From Thereva unica (lineage: Eukaryota; Arthropoda; Insecta; Diptera; Therevidae): 64,000 nt of DNA. The stretch's first letter is position 1, and every line of letters starts with the position of its first letter. The notes beneath the pieces were generated by a model that made no database searches, was not told where the DNA came from, and saw only the letters and a list, made by a program, of their open reading frames with translations. This document shows, in pieces, positions 53,414-64,000 of this stretch. Location of the stretch: contig OX465283.1 of assembly GCA_949987705.1 (NCBI GenBank), forward strand, positions 78,935,720-78,999,719, written 5' to 3'. The translations under genes were made by a program, and so were the position numbers.

Positions 53414-54053
53414 CAAGAAAAAATTGTTCTACGTATTGTGATGGCTTATACATTAAAACTTACTAGTAGAACCCAGCACTCGACACTCGAGCACCATTTT
53501 CTAAGTCTATAAGTCTTCAATAACAAAATTTTTCGAGAAGAATAAAACAAAATTGAAAAATGAAACAAATTTTTTATAGTTGGAAAAAGCAATGCCAAAA
53601 AACAAACTTTTATTATTTCATATATTACATTTTATTGTATTACACTCTACTGGCTGCTAAATACAATTGCCCATTAGAAAAGACTATGGCGTGTTTAAAT
53701 AATAAGTGTGTTCACGTACTCAAATGCTGTTATGTGATAACACAATCTTCATTATTAATAATCTCCTCCGAATCGCTGAGATCTTCTATTGGTTGATTTT
53801 CAGAATTAGAACAGTTGCTGCTTCTGAAGGAATACTAGTATAGTTACTCGCAATGGTACTTCATGTTTCCATCATCTAATATGTAGTATCAGATCAATCT
53901 TCTAACTATACCTTCATAAACTCAAAAAATCATTTTATTAGGTAATAACCCAACAAGTACACTATTGCGGAGTTAGCAATTAGGTGTCTCGCGTAAGGAC
54001 GGGAGAGCAGCAAGCGAGTTGGAAGGCGAAAGAAATTAAATAAAAAGAAGTGC
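53414..54053. other. Spacer between inverted arm and LINE 3' end
   Basis: AT-rich, no gene. It is not repeated beside the right arm. Confidence 0.4.
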
Positions 54054-54079
54054 TTCTTTCTTTCTTTCTTTAGACTCCT

Positions 54080-55213
54080 TTAATCCCTCATGCGACATAG
54101 GGCGGAAACAGTTGCCCTCCAGCGGACTCTGTTTTGCGCGACAGCTCTTAGCTCCGACCAGGATCTCCCAGTTGTTGCGGCTTCTTCTAGTAGGGTTCTC
54201 CTCCACGTTGTTCTCGGTCTTCCTACTCGACGGGAACCTTGCGGATTCCAGTCAAGGGCCTGTCTGGCTAGATTTTCGTTTTCGCGTCGCAAGGTGTGGC
54301 CAACCCAATTCCATTTCCTTCGCCTGATTTGGTCGTCTATCCTTTCTTGCCCGGCACGGCGCCATAGTTCTTCGTTTGAAATTCTATCTTGCCAGCGGAT
54401 TTTTAGGATACGACGAAGGCATCTGTTGATGAAGACTTGTAGGCGCCCTGTGATGAATTGGGTGACTTTCCATGTTTCGCAACCGTACAAAAGAACTGCC
54501 TTAACGTTGGAGTTGAACAGCCGCAATTTGATGTTAGTGGAAATCACCGTTGATCTCCATATGTGGGACAGGCATGCATATGCGCCTCGTGCTTTATTTA
54601 TTCTGGAACTGACGTCTTCTTCTGCCCCACCATTTTCGGTAATAATGCTACCGAGGTAGCAGAATTTATTTACCAGTTCCACGTCACGGTTATTCAGCGC
54701 TGTCCGTTCAATAGTGTTTGCATTTATCCGCATTTCTTTAGTTTTAGTCGGATTTAGCCTTAAGCCTGCTGGACTACTTTCTGTTGCCAAATTGTTTAAC
54801 ATGTTTTTGAGGTCCTGGTGTCTGTGGGCCAGCAAACAGATATCATCGGCGTAGTCGAGATCCTTAAGGCGGTCAACCAAACCCCATTGTATGCCGCCTG
54901 TTCTATTATCTAGAACGCCGACAAGGATGTCATTTATTACTATAAGAAATAGTAATGGCGAGATTTGGAACCCTTGTCGTACTCCTGAGCTCACCTCGAA
55001 GCTGTCGGATAATTTTCCATTATGGAGAACTCTGCATTTGGAATTGTTATATAGGGCTTTTATCAATTCTATTATTTTATCCGGCAGTCCACGTCGCCGT
55101 AGTGCTTTCCAAATGAAGCTCCTATTAACCGAGTCGAACGCTTTCTCACAGTCTACGAAAGCAAGGTAAAGGGGGGATCGGAATTCAGTAGACTGCTCCA
55201 CTATTATTTTCAA
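54080..55213 (-). pseudogene. LINE copy B: RT palm, thumb and C-terminus
   Basis: 377 codons: LAFVDCEKAFDSVNR (first catalytic D), YNNSKCRVLHNGKLSDSF, SSGVRQGFQISPLLFLIVIN, RLKDLDYADDICLLAHRHQD (catalytic DD), GLRLNPTKTKEMR, NKFCYLGSIITENGG and GCETWKVTQF. The tail then has RRAGQERIDDQIRRRKWNWV, GHTLRR, GRPRTTWRRTL and WSELRAVAQNR. It is continuous to the stop. Most other copies have GCLLS where this has GFQIS in the block before YADD. Confidence 0.88.
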
Positions 55214-55226
55214 GGTGTTAATATGA

Positions 55227-56312
55227 TCAATACAGGAGCGGCCGTTCCTGAATTCGGCCTGCTAGGTCCCCCTTTTTTGGTATTTTGACTATGATACCTT
55301 CCGTCCAGTCCTCCGGAAAGGTACAGGTGTTCCATGCTATTTCTAGGATTGGCTGAAGCGCATCTGCTATGAGGATTGAGTCGGCTTTCAACAATTCTGG
55401 CGGGATGCCATCTTTTCCTGCTGCTTTACCATTGGCCATCGCATGAATTGCGGTTACTATTTCCGTCTTGGATGGGGCCCGAGTGGCGATTCTTATTGGC
55501 TGTGCATTGTTGTTGTTTTCCTGAGGTTCCTGTGTAAGTGTACCATTCAGGGCGGCGAAGAAGTAATCTCTCCATCTTTGGAGTTGCTCCTCGTCGCTGC
55601 ACAGCAGCCTTCCATCCGCACTCTTAACGGCATGCTTTTTAGTAGAGTGCTTTCCCGAGAGCTGTTTAGTGATTTGGTACAGCACCTTACTGTTGCCAGT
55701 GTTTGCCGCGTTTTCCGCTTTTTCTGCGAGCTCATTTATCTGCTGCCTTTTATCACGCCGGACACTTCTCTTAACCTCCCGATGTAATTGGGAGTATTCC
55801 CGTTCTAATTGGTGACGTCTTTCCGGGTCGTTTGTAAAGTTTACGTTATTTTTGAGGGCCCTTCTGAGTTCTATTTTTTGCCAGGTTGTGTCCGAGATCC
55901 AGTGTTGCTGGTTTCTTTGGACATAACCGATGCTCATTTCCGCAGCCGTCAATATCGCGCCCTTCGTCGTACTCCACAATTCTTCAATATTTGTGTCCTC
56001 AGAAACGATTTGCTGGTTTAATAAGTCTTGTAGGTTTCCAGCAAATTCCCGCTTTTTAACGCTCTCCCGCAGGAGGTCTACGTTAAACCGTCTACGGGTT
56101 CTAGCAGTTTGTTGCACGTTTCTGATTGCGGCGATTTTAAGGCGAATAGTTGCTACAACCAAATGGTGGTCGCTTCCAGTATCCGCTCCCCTGAAACTCC
56201 TGACATCCTCAAGGATAGTTCTCCATCTGCGGCTGACGGCCACGTGATCTATCTGATTTCTCGTTCTACCATCGGGCGATACCAGGTCTCTTTGTGTATC
56301 TTCTTGTGACAA
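55227..56312 (-). pseudogene. LINE copy B: endonuclease end, linker and RT start
   Basis: It reads VSPDGRTRNQIDHVAVSRRW and FRGADTGSDHHLVVATIRLK (last endonuclease blocks with SDH), a long basic linker with RRDKRQQINELAEKAENAAN, then the pre-RT LQRWRDYFFAALNG, GKAAGKDGIPPELLK and WTEGIIVKIPKKGDL. There the frame breaks: relative to copy C at 59680, 113 bp covering the NWRGICLLS and FRKGRS blocks are deleted near 55263, and the rest is out of frame. Confidence 0.88.
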
Positions 56313-56941
56313 AAGTAAGTTCCACCTACCATGAGTTGGTGGGAACTACAAAAGTCAACGAAAAGCTCACCATTGTTATTGGTAACTTGGCTTAGGCCTT
56401 GGTTTCCAATTGTATGTTCTAGGCCGGTGTTGTCACGGCCGATCTGTGCGTTTAAGTCACCCATTAAAACAATGATGTCTCCCTTTGGAATAGAGCGGAA
56501 AACCTCATTCAGTCGCATATAGAACTCGTCCTTGATGTCATCTTCTGCCTCTTTAGTTAGAGCATAGCATTGGACTACGGTAGTACTTCTTAGTCTGGTA
56601 CGCAAGCGCACGCTAATAATCCTCTCAGAAACTGGTGACCAGCTAATGAGGCTGGACCTGGCTTCTTTGGTGAGTATTACACCAACGCCACTCCTACGGC
56701 TTTCAGTTTCGTTTCTACCAGAATATAAGAAGGACTCACCGTTTGGGCAGATATGTTCCCCCGCATCGGGCCATCTGGTCTCGCTAAGTCCCATGATCTT
56801 GATTTTATATCGATTCATCTCGTTCAGGACTTCATCCAGCCGTCCCTCAGCAAGCAGTGTTCTCACATTCCATGATCCGATTCGTGTCCTTGCTCGAAAA
56901 GCAAAGGTCGTCGTCGTGTTGTCCATCCGGTTCCGAGGCAT
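56249..56941 (-). pseudogene. LINE copy B: endonuclease
   Basis: It starts MPRNRMDNTTTTFAFRARTR and then IGSWNVRTLLAEGRLDEVLN (catalytic N), IKIMGLSETRWP (catalytic E), VVQCYALTKEAEDD, IIVLMGDLNAQIGRDN (catalytic D and N) and FCHKKIHKETW. It is the N-terminal AP-endonuclease that nicks target DNA. A frameshift near 56290 separates it from the next frame. The ATG context is shared with copy D (62399), supporting this start. Confidence 0.88.
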
Positions 56942-57235
56942 TGTTTGCCGATTCGTAGCAATGGTGTTTTTTATGGGAGCGGGTTGCTAACCCTCAGCCC
57001 AACCGACTTAAAACTCTGTTTTGTGGCGCAGAGAGCTCGCCATTCGCCCGTCTCCCGTTAGCTCCTTCCGAAGAAGTAGCCCAGGGGCACCGCGGAGAGG
57101 TGGGATTAAGACTTGTTAACAGGTCTGCTAGGTGTTCGTCTGCAGTGACTTTTCTCGGGTCTTGACAGAAGTGACAAATCGGGTGCCACCACTTTCCGAG
57201 GTCTTTGTTAGCCGTTCGCCCCCCAAGTGCGCGAG

Positions 57236-57905
57236 CCTAAAACTGTAATTTTTTCCTTGATTTCGTGGGTGAAATACTTGTTTAAACAAATTTTTTCACA
57301 TCTGAAACTGTAACATGAAGGATGTTTTTGGTTTTTCGAATTTTTAACGATGTTTTTCTATTGTGACACTATCATGTTTACGCCATCTTAAAGTAGAGGA
57401 TTCAACGAAAAAAAATCCGTCTGCAAAATTTTAAAAATCAAAATTCCGTTCGCCAACTTTTTTGATTGAAAATGGGGCCTTTTTTAAAATTAAGGTCATA
57501 AAAACAAAACGAAACAACCAATCGCTTTGAAAAAAATTGGGCTTTTTCGAAACATGAAAATCTACATTTCCTCAAATTTCATTAAAATTGGATAATTTTG
57601 TGAAAGATAAAAATGGTAAACGAAAAACTCGGTTTTTGACCTTTTTCTCCATTTTTTGAGGTTATGTCGAAAAAAACAAAATCTCTAGATCTTTTAATTA
57701 TCTACAACGTTTACATTTAACGTTTTTCAATAGGAGGTCTACTTTTCTCAGAAATCGTAAAAAAACACGTTTAACCCCCTAAAACTCACATTTTGGCTCC
57801 CCCGCCCCCTTGCCGGCCGTCTGCTGCGGTGCTCTCGATTTTTCCTTGTTTAAGTAGCATTTCTCCTAAATTTTCCTGCCTTCCATATACTGCTAAGAAT
57901 TTTTC
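57236..57905. repeat. Right arm of a large inverted repeat
   Basis: Reverse complement of 52617-53413 with scattered substitutions and one deletion of about 115 bp. It starts directly at the LINE 5' end and finishes with CCTTCCATATACTGCTAAG (ending 57897). Confidence 0.85.
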
Positions 57906-59646
57906 TAGTTTTTGGCTGTTCAAAAGCGTATTTGCACTGGTCTAAAATGGAAGGAACAAATTTTAACCGGAAAATTGCTCGAAAACTGATGCCGGTTACA
58001 TTATGCTAACGTTTTGTGTCCTTCTTACGGCCCCGCATGTAACATTCGAGAGTTTTGCGAGCATTCGGCAAGTTTATTAAGTCAATTTAGTTTGGTGCCA
58101 TATGGACACTCGCCATGTTCGAACGTTAGGTTTCGTACGGTTACCTTATGGTACGTCATATTAGGTTCAGGGTATGATTTGAACGGCACAATCAACTGGT
58201 AGCACGAAGCATGATGTCAAAACTTGTATTCTCACTTAAAAAAACCAACTGCCAAGAACTGCATAACGTATTATAGGTATTAGAATTAAGGAATTAAGAT
58301 TCCGAATTTACTGGAAATGGTGACTGGTTTTGCGATATTCCAAATTCGCTTAATTTATGGCATCTTCGTAAACCATCTCGCGTCTTTTTAGTCGCCCCTT
58401 CTTTCTCAGAAACTGCTTCATCTCCATTGATTGCATAAAAGCAAAAAGTTGGAATGTATTTTAATTAAAAAGTCCTTCCGTTACCTTGAGGTGCAAATGC
58501 ATTCCGTTCGTTGGGTATACTAAGTTCAGCTTTAAGAGCTAACTATTTTCCAGATTGCACCAAAACAAAAAGTTGTAAAATATTTTAAAAGCGAGTGGAA
58601 AGTTGTAATTGCCAGATCCATCCAAATGGAATAAAATCCCGCTAAGAATTTTTTTATCAAAAACAATCCAAAAAAGAAAACTTTTGACTCCTTTTAATCC
58701 TGGGCATTGGCACATGTCCCTATAAATTACTAGGACAAGGCGAAATCCTTTCTTCTCGAGTCGTTTATTAAATTTTCGTAGAATGAAAAATGTTTCGAGC
58801 ATGAATTTCGTGCCACCATCGTCGCCCAGCTCCCCCAAAACGAATATTGTCGCCTCCGGCAAATCCTTTCTTCGGCTCCTTCAGTTATTTTACTTGGCAG
58901 CTCTCTATCATGATTCGAGGCAGGGGCGAAACTGACTACTAGAGAAGATGTAGGGAAATACAAAAACATCTGTGCAGGAAAAGGATACTCAGTGGAGGTG
59001 ATTTTAGTTGCTTCCGAGGGTGGGGTGTGGAAGTACCTACACAAGGCACGAAAAAAACTAACTGACAATAAGACAGGAAAGTCATGGTTGAACGCGGGTC
59101 GGAGGTAGGGGGTATCTGGCTCTTTGATTGCAGAAAGGACGAAAAAGAAATAAAAGATGGCTTCGTACTTGACTGGAGAAAATTGAATTTTTAATATTTT
59201 TTTTTGTATAGCGAAGGCGGATCCGAGCTTTCAAATAAGTAATACCTCCCGGGGCTACCGATTTATGTATTTCTTTTAAAATTTGATTTATTCAACGAAC
59301 CATTTTGATATATTAGTCCTAACTTAACAGAAATTAATTCGAGAACTTGATTTTGGGCCATCAAACTTTTATTAGTTTTGAAGTATAATAAGTATGGTTG
59401 TGGAGAAATGACCCGTAATTTAATTTTTTGCTTGAGAACAAGAAACATAAAAGTGGCTTTATTTCTGTTCTCAATTCTACTCTGTCTACTCAACTACAAT
59501 ACATACATATACATATATTAAATTTCTACTATTCGAATGCTGCCAATTTCCTGCATCCTCCCCGTTGCCTCCTAAGTTAATATAATTTATTATTATTATT
59601 TTTTAAGCTAATTACAATCCAACATTTTCAATTCAATTGCAACATT
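57906..59646. other. No recognisable feature
   Basis: About 1.7 kb with no convincing gene. A minus-strand frame at 58539-58862 (107 codons) has no family I recognise and no matching neighbour. Confidence 0.4.
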
Positions 59647-59658
59647 ATTTCATTCCTT
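59647..59658. other. Target duplication of LINE copy C, left (12 bp)
   Basis: ATTTCATTCCTT here is repeated at 61926-61937, on the two sides of LINE copy C. Confidence 0.8.
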
Positions 59659-61925
59659 CTTTCTTTTCTTTGTGCCCCTTTAATCCCTCATGGAACATAG
59701 GGCGGAAACAGTTGCCTTCCAGCGGACTCTGTTTTGCGCGACAGCTCTCAGCTCTGACCAGGATCTCCCAGTTGTTGCGGCCTCTGCTAGTAGGGTCCTC
59801 CTCCACGTTGTTCTAGGTCTTCCAACTCGACGGGATCCTTGCGGGTTCCAGTCAAGGGCCTGTTTGGCTAGGTTTTCGTTATCGCGTCGCAAGGTGTGGC
59901 CAACCCAATTCCATTTCCTTCGCCTGATTTGGTCGTCTATCCTTTCTTGGCCGGCACGGCGCCATAGCTCTTCATTTGAAATTCTATCTGGCCAGCGGAT
60001 TTTTAGGATACGACGCAGGCATCTGTTGATGAAGACTTGTAGGCGCCCTGTGATGAATTGGGTGACTTTCCATGTTTCGCAACCGTACAAAAGAACTGCC
60101 TTAACGTTGGAGTTGAACAGCCGCAATTTGGTGTTAGTTGAGATCTCCGTTGATCTCCATATGCGGAACAGGCATGCATATGCGCCTCGTGCTTTATTTA
60201 TTCTGGAACTGACGTCTTCTTCTGTACCGCCATTTTCGGTAATAATGCTACCGAGGTAGCAGAATTTATCTACCAGTTCCACGTCACGGTTATTCAGCGC
60301 AGTTCGTTCAAGTGTGTTTGCATTTATCCGCATTTCTTTGGTTTTGTTCGGATTCAGCCTTAAGCCTGCTAGACTACTTTCTGTTGCCAAATTGTTTAAC
60401 ATGTTTTTTAGCTCCTGATGTCTGTGGGCCAGCAAACAGATATCATCCGCGTAGTCGAGGTCCTTAAGGCGGTCTAGCAAACCCCATTGTATGCCGCCTG
60501 TTCTATTATCTAGAGCGTCGACAAGGATGTCATTTATTACTATAAGAAATAGTAATGGCGAAAGTAGACATCCTTGTCGTACTCCTGAATTCACCTCGAA
60601 GCTGTCGGATAATTTTCCATTATGGAGAACTCTGCATTTGGAATTGTTGTAAAGGGCTTTTATCAATTCTATTATTTTATCAGGCAGTCCACGTCGCCGT
60701 AATGCCTGCCATATAAAGCTCCTATTAACCGAGTCGAACGCTTTCTCATAATCTACGAAAGCTAGGTAAAGGGGGGATCGGAATTCAGTAGACTGCTCCA
60801 CTATGATTCTCAAGGTGTTAATATGGTCTATACATGAGCGGCCCTTCCTGAATCCGGCCTGCTGCCTTCTAAGCGTTCGGTCTACTGCCTCTCTTATCCT
60901 TGATAATATAACGTGGGACAAGATTTTACCCACAGTAGATAATAGACAGATGCCTCTCCAGTTGTCGCATATTGTTAGGTCCCCCTTTTTGGGTATTTTG
61001 ACTATGATACCTTCCGTCCAATCCTCCGGAAAGGTACAGGTGTTCCATGCTATTTCCAGGATTGGCTGAAGCGCATCTGCTATGAGGCTTGAATCGGCTT
61101 TCAACAATTCTGCCGGGATGCCATCTTTTCCAGCTGCTTTACCATTGGCCATCGCATGAATTGCGGTTACTATTTCCGTCTTGGATGGGGCCCGGGTGTT
61201 GATTCTTATCGGCTGTGCATTGTTGCTGTTTTCCTGAGGTTCCTGTGCAAGTGAACCATTCAGGGCGGCGAAGAAGTAATCTCTCCATCTTTGGAGTTGC
61301 TCCTCGTCGCTGCACAGCAGCCTCCCATCCGCACTCTTTACGGCATGCTTTTTAGTAGAGTGCTTTCCCGAGAGCTGTTTAGTAATTTGGTACAGCACTT
61401 TACTGTTGCCTGTGTTTGCCGCGTTTTCCGCTTTTTCTGCGAGCTCATTTATCTGCTGCCTTTTATCACGCCGCACACTTCTCTTTACTTCCCGGTGTAA
61501 TTGGGAATATTCCCGTTCAAGTTGGTGACGTCTTTCTGGGTCGCTTGTAGAGTTTACGTTATTTTTGAGGGCCCTCCTGCGTTCTATTTTTTGCCAGGTA
61601 GTGTCCGAGATCCAATGTTGCATGTTACTCTGGACATAACCGACGCTCGTTTCCGCAGCCGTCAATATAGCGCCCTTTGTTCTACTCCACAGCTCTTCAA
61701 TATTTGTGTCGTCAGAAACGGTTTGCTGGTTTAATATTTGCTGCAGGTTTCCAGCAAATTCTCGCTTTTTAGCGGTCTCCTGCAGAAGGTCAACGTTAAA
61801 CCGTCTACGGTTTATAACATCGCGTTGAACGTTTCTGATTGCAGCGATTCTAAGGCGAATAGTTGCTACTACCAAATGGTGGTCGCTTCCAGTGTCCGCT
61901 CCCCTGAAGCTCCTGACATCATTCC
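59659..61925 (-). mobile_element. RTE-like LINE, copy C, 5'-truncated
   Basis: About 2.27 kb on the minus strand, flanked by the 12-bp duplication ATTTCATTCCTT. Its 3' tail is a GAAA-rich run as in copy B. The 5' truncation removed most of the endonuclease. It appears to sit beside or inside a BEL/Pao-like remnant (61946-62176). Confidence 0.9.
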
Positions 61926-61932
61926 ATTTCAT
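59680..61932 (-). CDS. LINE copy C: endonuclease end, linker and complete RT
   Basis: A continuous 750-codon frame. The first few residues, MKWN, are encoded by flanking DNA; LINE homology starts at DVRSFRGADTGSDHHL. RT blocks follow: AMANGKAAGKDGIPAELLK (about 261-279), WTEGIIVKIPKKGDL (305), NWRGICLLSTVGKILS (324), QQAGFRKGRSCIDHIN (357), LAFVDYEKAFDSVNR (390, first catalytic D), SGVRQGCLLSPLLFLIVIN (449) and DLDYADDICLL (492-501). The C-terminal region matches copy B through GRPRTTWRRTL. This is the only copy with the whole RT in one frame, so it is the best reference for the family. It is probably still inactive for lack of an endonuclease. Confidence 0.9.
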   Translation of the reverse strand: MKWNDVRSFRGADTGSDHHLVVATIRLRIAAIRNVQRDVINRRRFNVDLLQETAKKREFAGNLQQILNQQTVSDDTNIEELWSRTKGAILTAAETSVGYVQSNMQHWISDTTWQKIERRRALKNNVNSTSDPERRHQLEREYSQLHREVKRSVRRDKRQQINELAEKAENAANTGNSKVLYQITKQLSGKHSTKKHAVKSADGRLLCSDEEQLQRWRDYFFAALNGSLAQEPQENSNNAQPIRINTRAPSKTEIVTAIHAMANGKAAGKDGIPAELLKADSSLIADALQPILEIAWNTCTFPEDWTEGIIVKIPKKGDLTICDNWRGICLLSTVGKILSHVILSRIREAVDRTLRRQQAGFRKGRSCIDHINTLRIIVEQSTEFRSPLYLAFVDYEKAFDSVNRSFIWQALRRRGLPDKIIELIKALYNNSKCRVLHNGKLSDSFEVNSGVRQGCLLSPLLFLIVINDILVDALDNRTGGIQWGLLDRLKDLDYADDICLLAHRHQELKNMLNNLATESSLAGLRLNPNKTKEMRINANTLERTALNNRDVELVDKFCYLGSIITENGGTEEDVSSRINKARGAYACLFRIWRSTEISTNTKLRLFNSNVKAVLLYGCETWKVTQFITGRLQVFINRCLRRILKIRWPDRISNEELWRRAGQERIDDQIRRRKWNWVGHTLRRDNENLAKQALDWNPQGSRRVGRPRTTWRRTLLAEAATTGRSWSELRAVAQNRVRWKATVSALCSMRD

Positions 61933-61937
61933 TCCTT
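61926..61937. other. Target duplication of LINE copy C, right (12 bp)
   Basis: Exact repeat of 59647-59658. Confidence 0.8.
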
Positions 61938-61945
61938 ACTTAAAT

Positions 61946-62176
61946 TTAATCTAATTCAAATGGACACAAGTGCTGAACGGCTCTCCTTATTGTGGTAACA
62001 TCATCTACTTTTATCATGCAAGCTCGTACCTTACCATCTCTTCCTACAAAGATTTCTTCTATTCGAGCGGGCTTCCAAGCGATACTAAGTAAAGAATGAT
62101 CTGATAACAATACATCATTTAAATTAAAGTCAGAAGATGAAGTAGTTTTAGTGTAATGTAGAATCCTAAGATGCAA
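61946..62176 (-). pseudogene. BEL/Pao-like Pol C-terminal fragment (DUF5641-like)
   Basis: It reads FNLNDVLLSDHSLLSIAWKP, ARIEEIFVGRDGKVRACMIK, then VDDVTTIRRAVQHLCPFELD. The pattern D-V-LL...W-ARI-E...G-DGKVR...RRAV..LCP matches the post-integrase domain of BEL/Pao Pol, like that at residues 1807-1898 of the big element (PTHWPLARVVE...). It is divergent from that element, so it comes from another family. Only about 75 residues remain. Confidence 0.6.
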
Positions 62177-62269
62177 AATATATGCTTATCCATCGTATAC
62201 ATAAACTGTTGCCGTAACTAACCCTATCTATCCTCATTAAAAGCACTTCGTTATTAGTAATAGAGGTTG

Positions 62270-64000
62270 AGGCTCTACTCCTTCTTCGTTGGAAAGGAAG
62301 GACCTAATACGGAAGGCATAAAACAGATTTTTAAGTCGGTTGGGCTGAGGATTAGTAACCCGCCCTCATAAACCACCTTTGCTACGATTCGGCAAACAAT
62401 GCCTCGGAACCAAATGGACAACACGACGACGGCTTATGCTTTTCGAACGAGGACACAAATCGGATCATGGAATGTGAGAACACCGCTTGCTGATGGACGG
62501 CTGGATGAAGTCTTCAACGAGATGAATCGACATAAAATCAAGATCATAAGACTTATTGAGAGTAGTTGGCCCGATACAGCCAGGTCCTGCCTCATTAGCT
62601 GGTCATCAGTTTCTGACATGATTATTACCGTGCGCCTGCGTACCAGATTAAGAAGTACTAAGTATTACGCTAGTCCAATGCTATGCTTCAAAAGAAGACG
62701 CAGACGACGACATCAAGGGAGAGTTATTCCAAGGGGAGACATCATTGTTTTGATGGGTGACCTAAACATCCAGAGGGACCCCAACAACACCGGCCCTGAA
62801 CACATAATTGGAAATCAAGTCATAGGCCAGATCACTAACTGCAACGGTGAGCATTTCGTTGACTTTTGTACTTCCCACCTATTCAAGGTAGGTGGAACCT
62901 ACTTTTGCCACAAGAAGATACATAAGGAGACATGGGTATCGCCCCTGGTAGAGGAGCAGCCACTGGAAGTGACCAGCATTTGATAGTAGCAACTAATCGC
63001 CTCAAAATCGCCGCAATCAGAAACGTCCAACGCGATGCCATAAACCGTAGACAGTTTAACGATGACCTTCTGCCGGAAAGAATTAAAAGGCGATAATTGC
63101 TGAGAAACTACAACAGAAACCAGCTACATTGGATCTCGGACACAAACTGGCCAAAAATAGAACGCAGAAGACCATACAAAATAAAGCGACCCAGACAAAC
63201 GTCATCCACTTGAACGGAAATACTCCCAATTATATCGGGAGATAAAAAGAAGCGTCTGGCGTAATAAAAGGCAGCACATAAATGAGCTCCCAAAAAAATC
63301 GGAAAGCGCGGCAAACACAGGCAACAGTAAAGTGCAGTACCAAATTACTAAACAGCTCTCTGGAAAGCACTCTACTAAAAACCATGCCGTTAAGAGTACG
63401 GATGGAAGCCTGCTGTGCAGCGACGGGGAACAGCTTCAAAGATAGAGAGATTACTTCTTCGCCGCTTTGAATGGTTCATTTGCACAGGAACCTCAGGAAA
63501 ACAGCAATAATGCACAACCAATAAGAATCACCACCCGTGCACCATCCAAAACAGAAATAGTAACCGTAATTCATGCAATGGCCAATGGTAAAGCAGCTGG
63601 TAAAAATGGCATCCCGCCAGAATTGTTGAAAGCCGACTCAAGCCTCATAGCAGATGCGTTACAGCCAATCCTGGAAATAGGATGGAACACCTGTACTTTT
63701 CCGGAGGATTGGACGGAATGTATCATAGTCACAATGCCAAAAAAGGGGGACCTAACAATATGCGACAACTAGAGAGGCATCTGTTTATTATTTTGTGCTG
63801 TGGGCAAAATTTGAACCGTATAATACTATCTAGGTTAAGAGAGGCAGTAGACCGAACGCAGCAGGCTGGATTCAGAAAGGGCGGATCCTGCAGAGATCAT
63901 ATTAACACCTTGCTTTCATAGACTAAGAGAAAGCGTTTGACTCGATCAATAGGAGCCTTATATGGCAGCCACTATGGCAACGTGGACTTCCTGATAAAAC
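62270..64000 (+). pseudogene. RTE-like LINE, copy D, runs past the window end
   Basis: It has a 5' UTR ending TTAAGTCGGTTGGGCTGAGG, as in copy B, then the endonuclease from MPRNQMDNTTTAYAFRTRTQ, IGSWNVRTPLADGRLDEVFN (catalytic N) and VIPRGDIIVLMGDLNIQRD, reaching FCHKKIHKETWVSPL. The middle is broken across frames (linker KHSTKNHAV near 63370). RT resumes at 63467 with PIRITTRAPSKTEIVTVIHA, GKAAGKNGIPPELLK and WTECIIVTMPKKGDL. The run goes off-frame near 63770, and FRKGGSCRDHINTL lies near 63870. The window ends inside RT. It has many substitutions and gaps and is inactive. Confidence 0.85.

Larger units (their letters stand above)
54054..57235 (-). mobile_element. RTE-like LINE, copy B, near full length
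   Basis: In element order it has a 5' UTR of about 290 bp (57235-56942), endonuclease frame (56941-56249), linker/RT start (56312-55227), RT palm to C-terminus (55213-54080) and a 3' (GAAA)n tail (54071-54054). It keeps the longest 5' end of the four copies but has a 113-bp internal deletion and a frameshift. It lies between the two inverted arms, and its 5' end abuts the right arm directly. Confidence 0.88.

Noticed and set aside
58539..59068. Overlapping minus-strand ORFs
   Set aside because: Two frames with no motif or conserved neighbour; I could not support a function.
54090..61734. Plus-strand ORFs of up to 189 codons beginning RHRAETVALQRTLF or EHRAETVAFQRTLF
   Set aside because: Antisense shadows of the LINE RT frames, conserved between copies only because the LINEs are related.

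Overview
This window looks like animal, most likely insect, heterochromatin or intergenic DNA. It is AT-rich, has no recognisable host gene, and almost every stretch that can be identified is a transposable element (TE) or its debris. The arthropod reading rests on three things. The copia-type element carries the internal tRNA-iMet primer site known from Drosophila copia. The BEL/Pao element has a primer site that fits tRNA-Tyr. There is also a mix of Jockey/CR1-like, RTE-like and R1/LOA-like LINEs, a tRNA-derived SINE and many foldback/MITE elements. No bacterial genes, rRNA, functional tRNA or CRISPR array are visible.

Layout: 1-9000 holds a short MITE-like inverted repeat and several decayed LINEs. 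10240-12654 holds a YY1-like ATGGCGG repeat pair, a 484-bp MITE, a tRNA-derived SINE, a possible LTR relic and a TTAA-flanked MITE. 13110-22546 is a complete minus-strand BEL/Pao retrotransposon with two apparently identical 311-bp LTRs, an uninterrupted 2540-codon gag-pol-env-like ORF, a tRNA-Tyr-like PBS and a leader minisatellite. A 200-N assembly gap follows 3 bp after its 5' LTR. 22750-31050 holds LINE fragments, a second SINE copy and mostly featureless DNA. 31054-35095 is a two-ORF LINE with a premature stop and a frameshift. 35162-38581 holds three inverted-repeat elements. 39031-41995 is a 5'-truncated LINE with a 17-bp target-site duplication (TSD). 42191-43095 is an R1-like gag relic. 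44181-49703 is a nearly intact minus-strand copia element with 238/239-bp LTRs and the TSD ATAAC. 49975-52600 is a LINE whose endonuclease region is split by a 1.2-kb foldback element built from GTTTGTCCA subrepeats. 52617-57905 is a pair of roughly 0.7-0.8-kb inverted arms enclosing a LINE. 59659-61925 and 62270-64000 hold two more copies of that same LINE family.

The elements do not form a pathway; they form a nested record of insertions. The youngest appear to be the BEL/Pao and copia insertions. Several otherwise long ORFs break at homopolymers or short tandem repeats, which may be real decay or residual long-read assembly error. All family names come from motifs read by eye, not from database searches.
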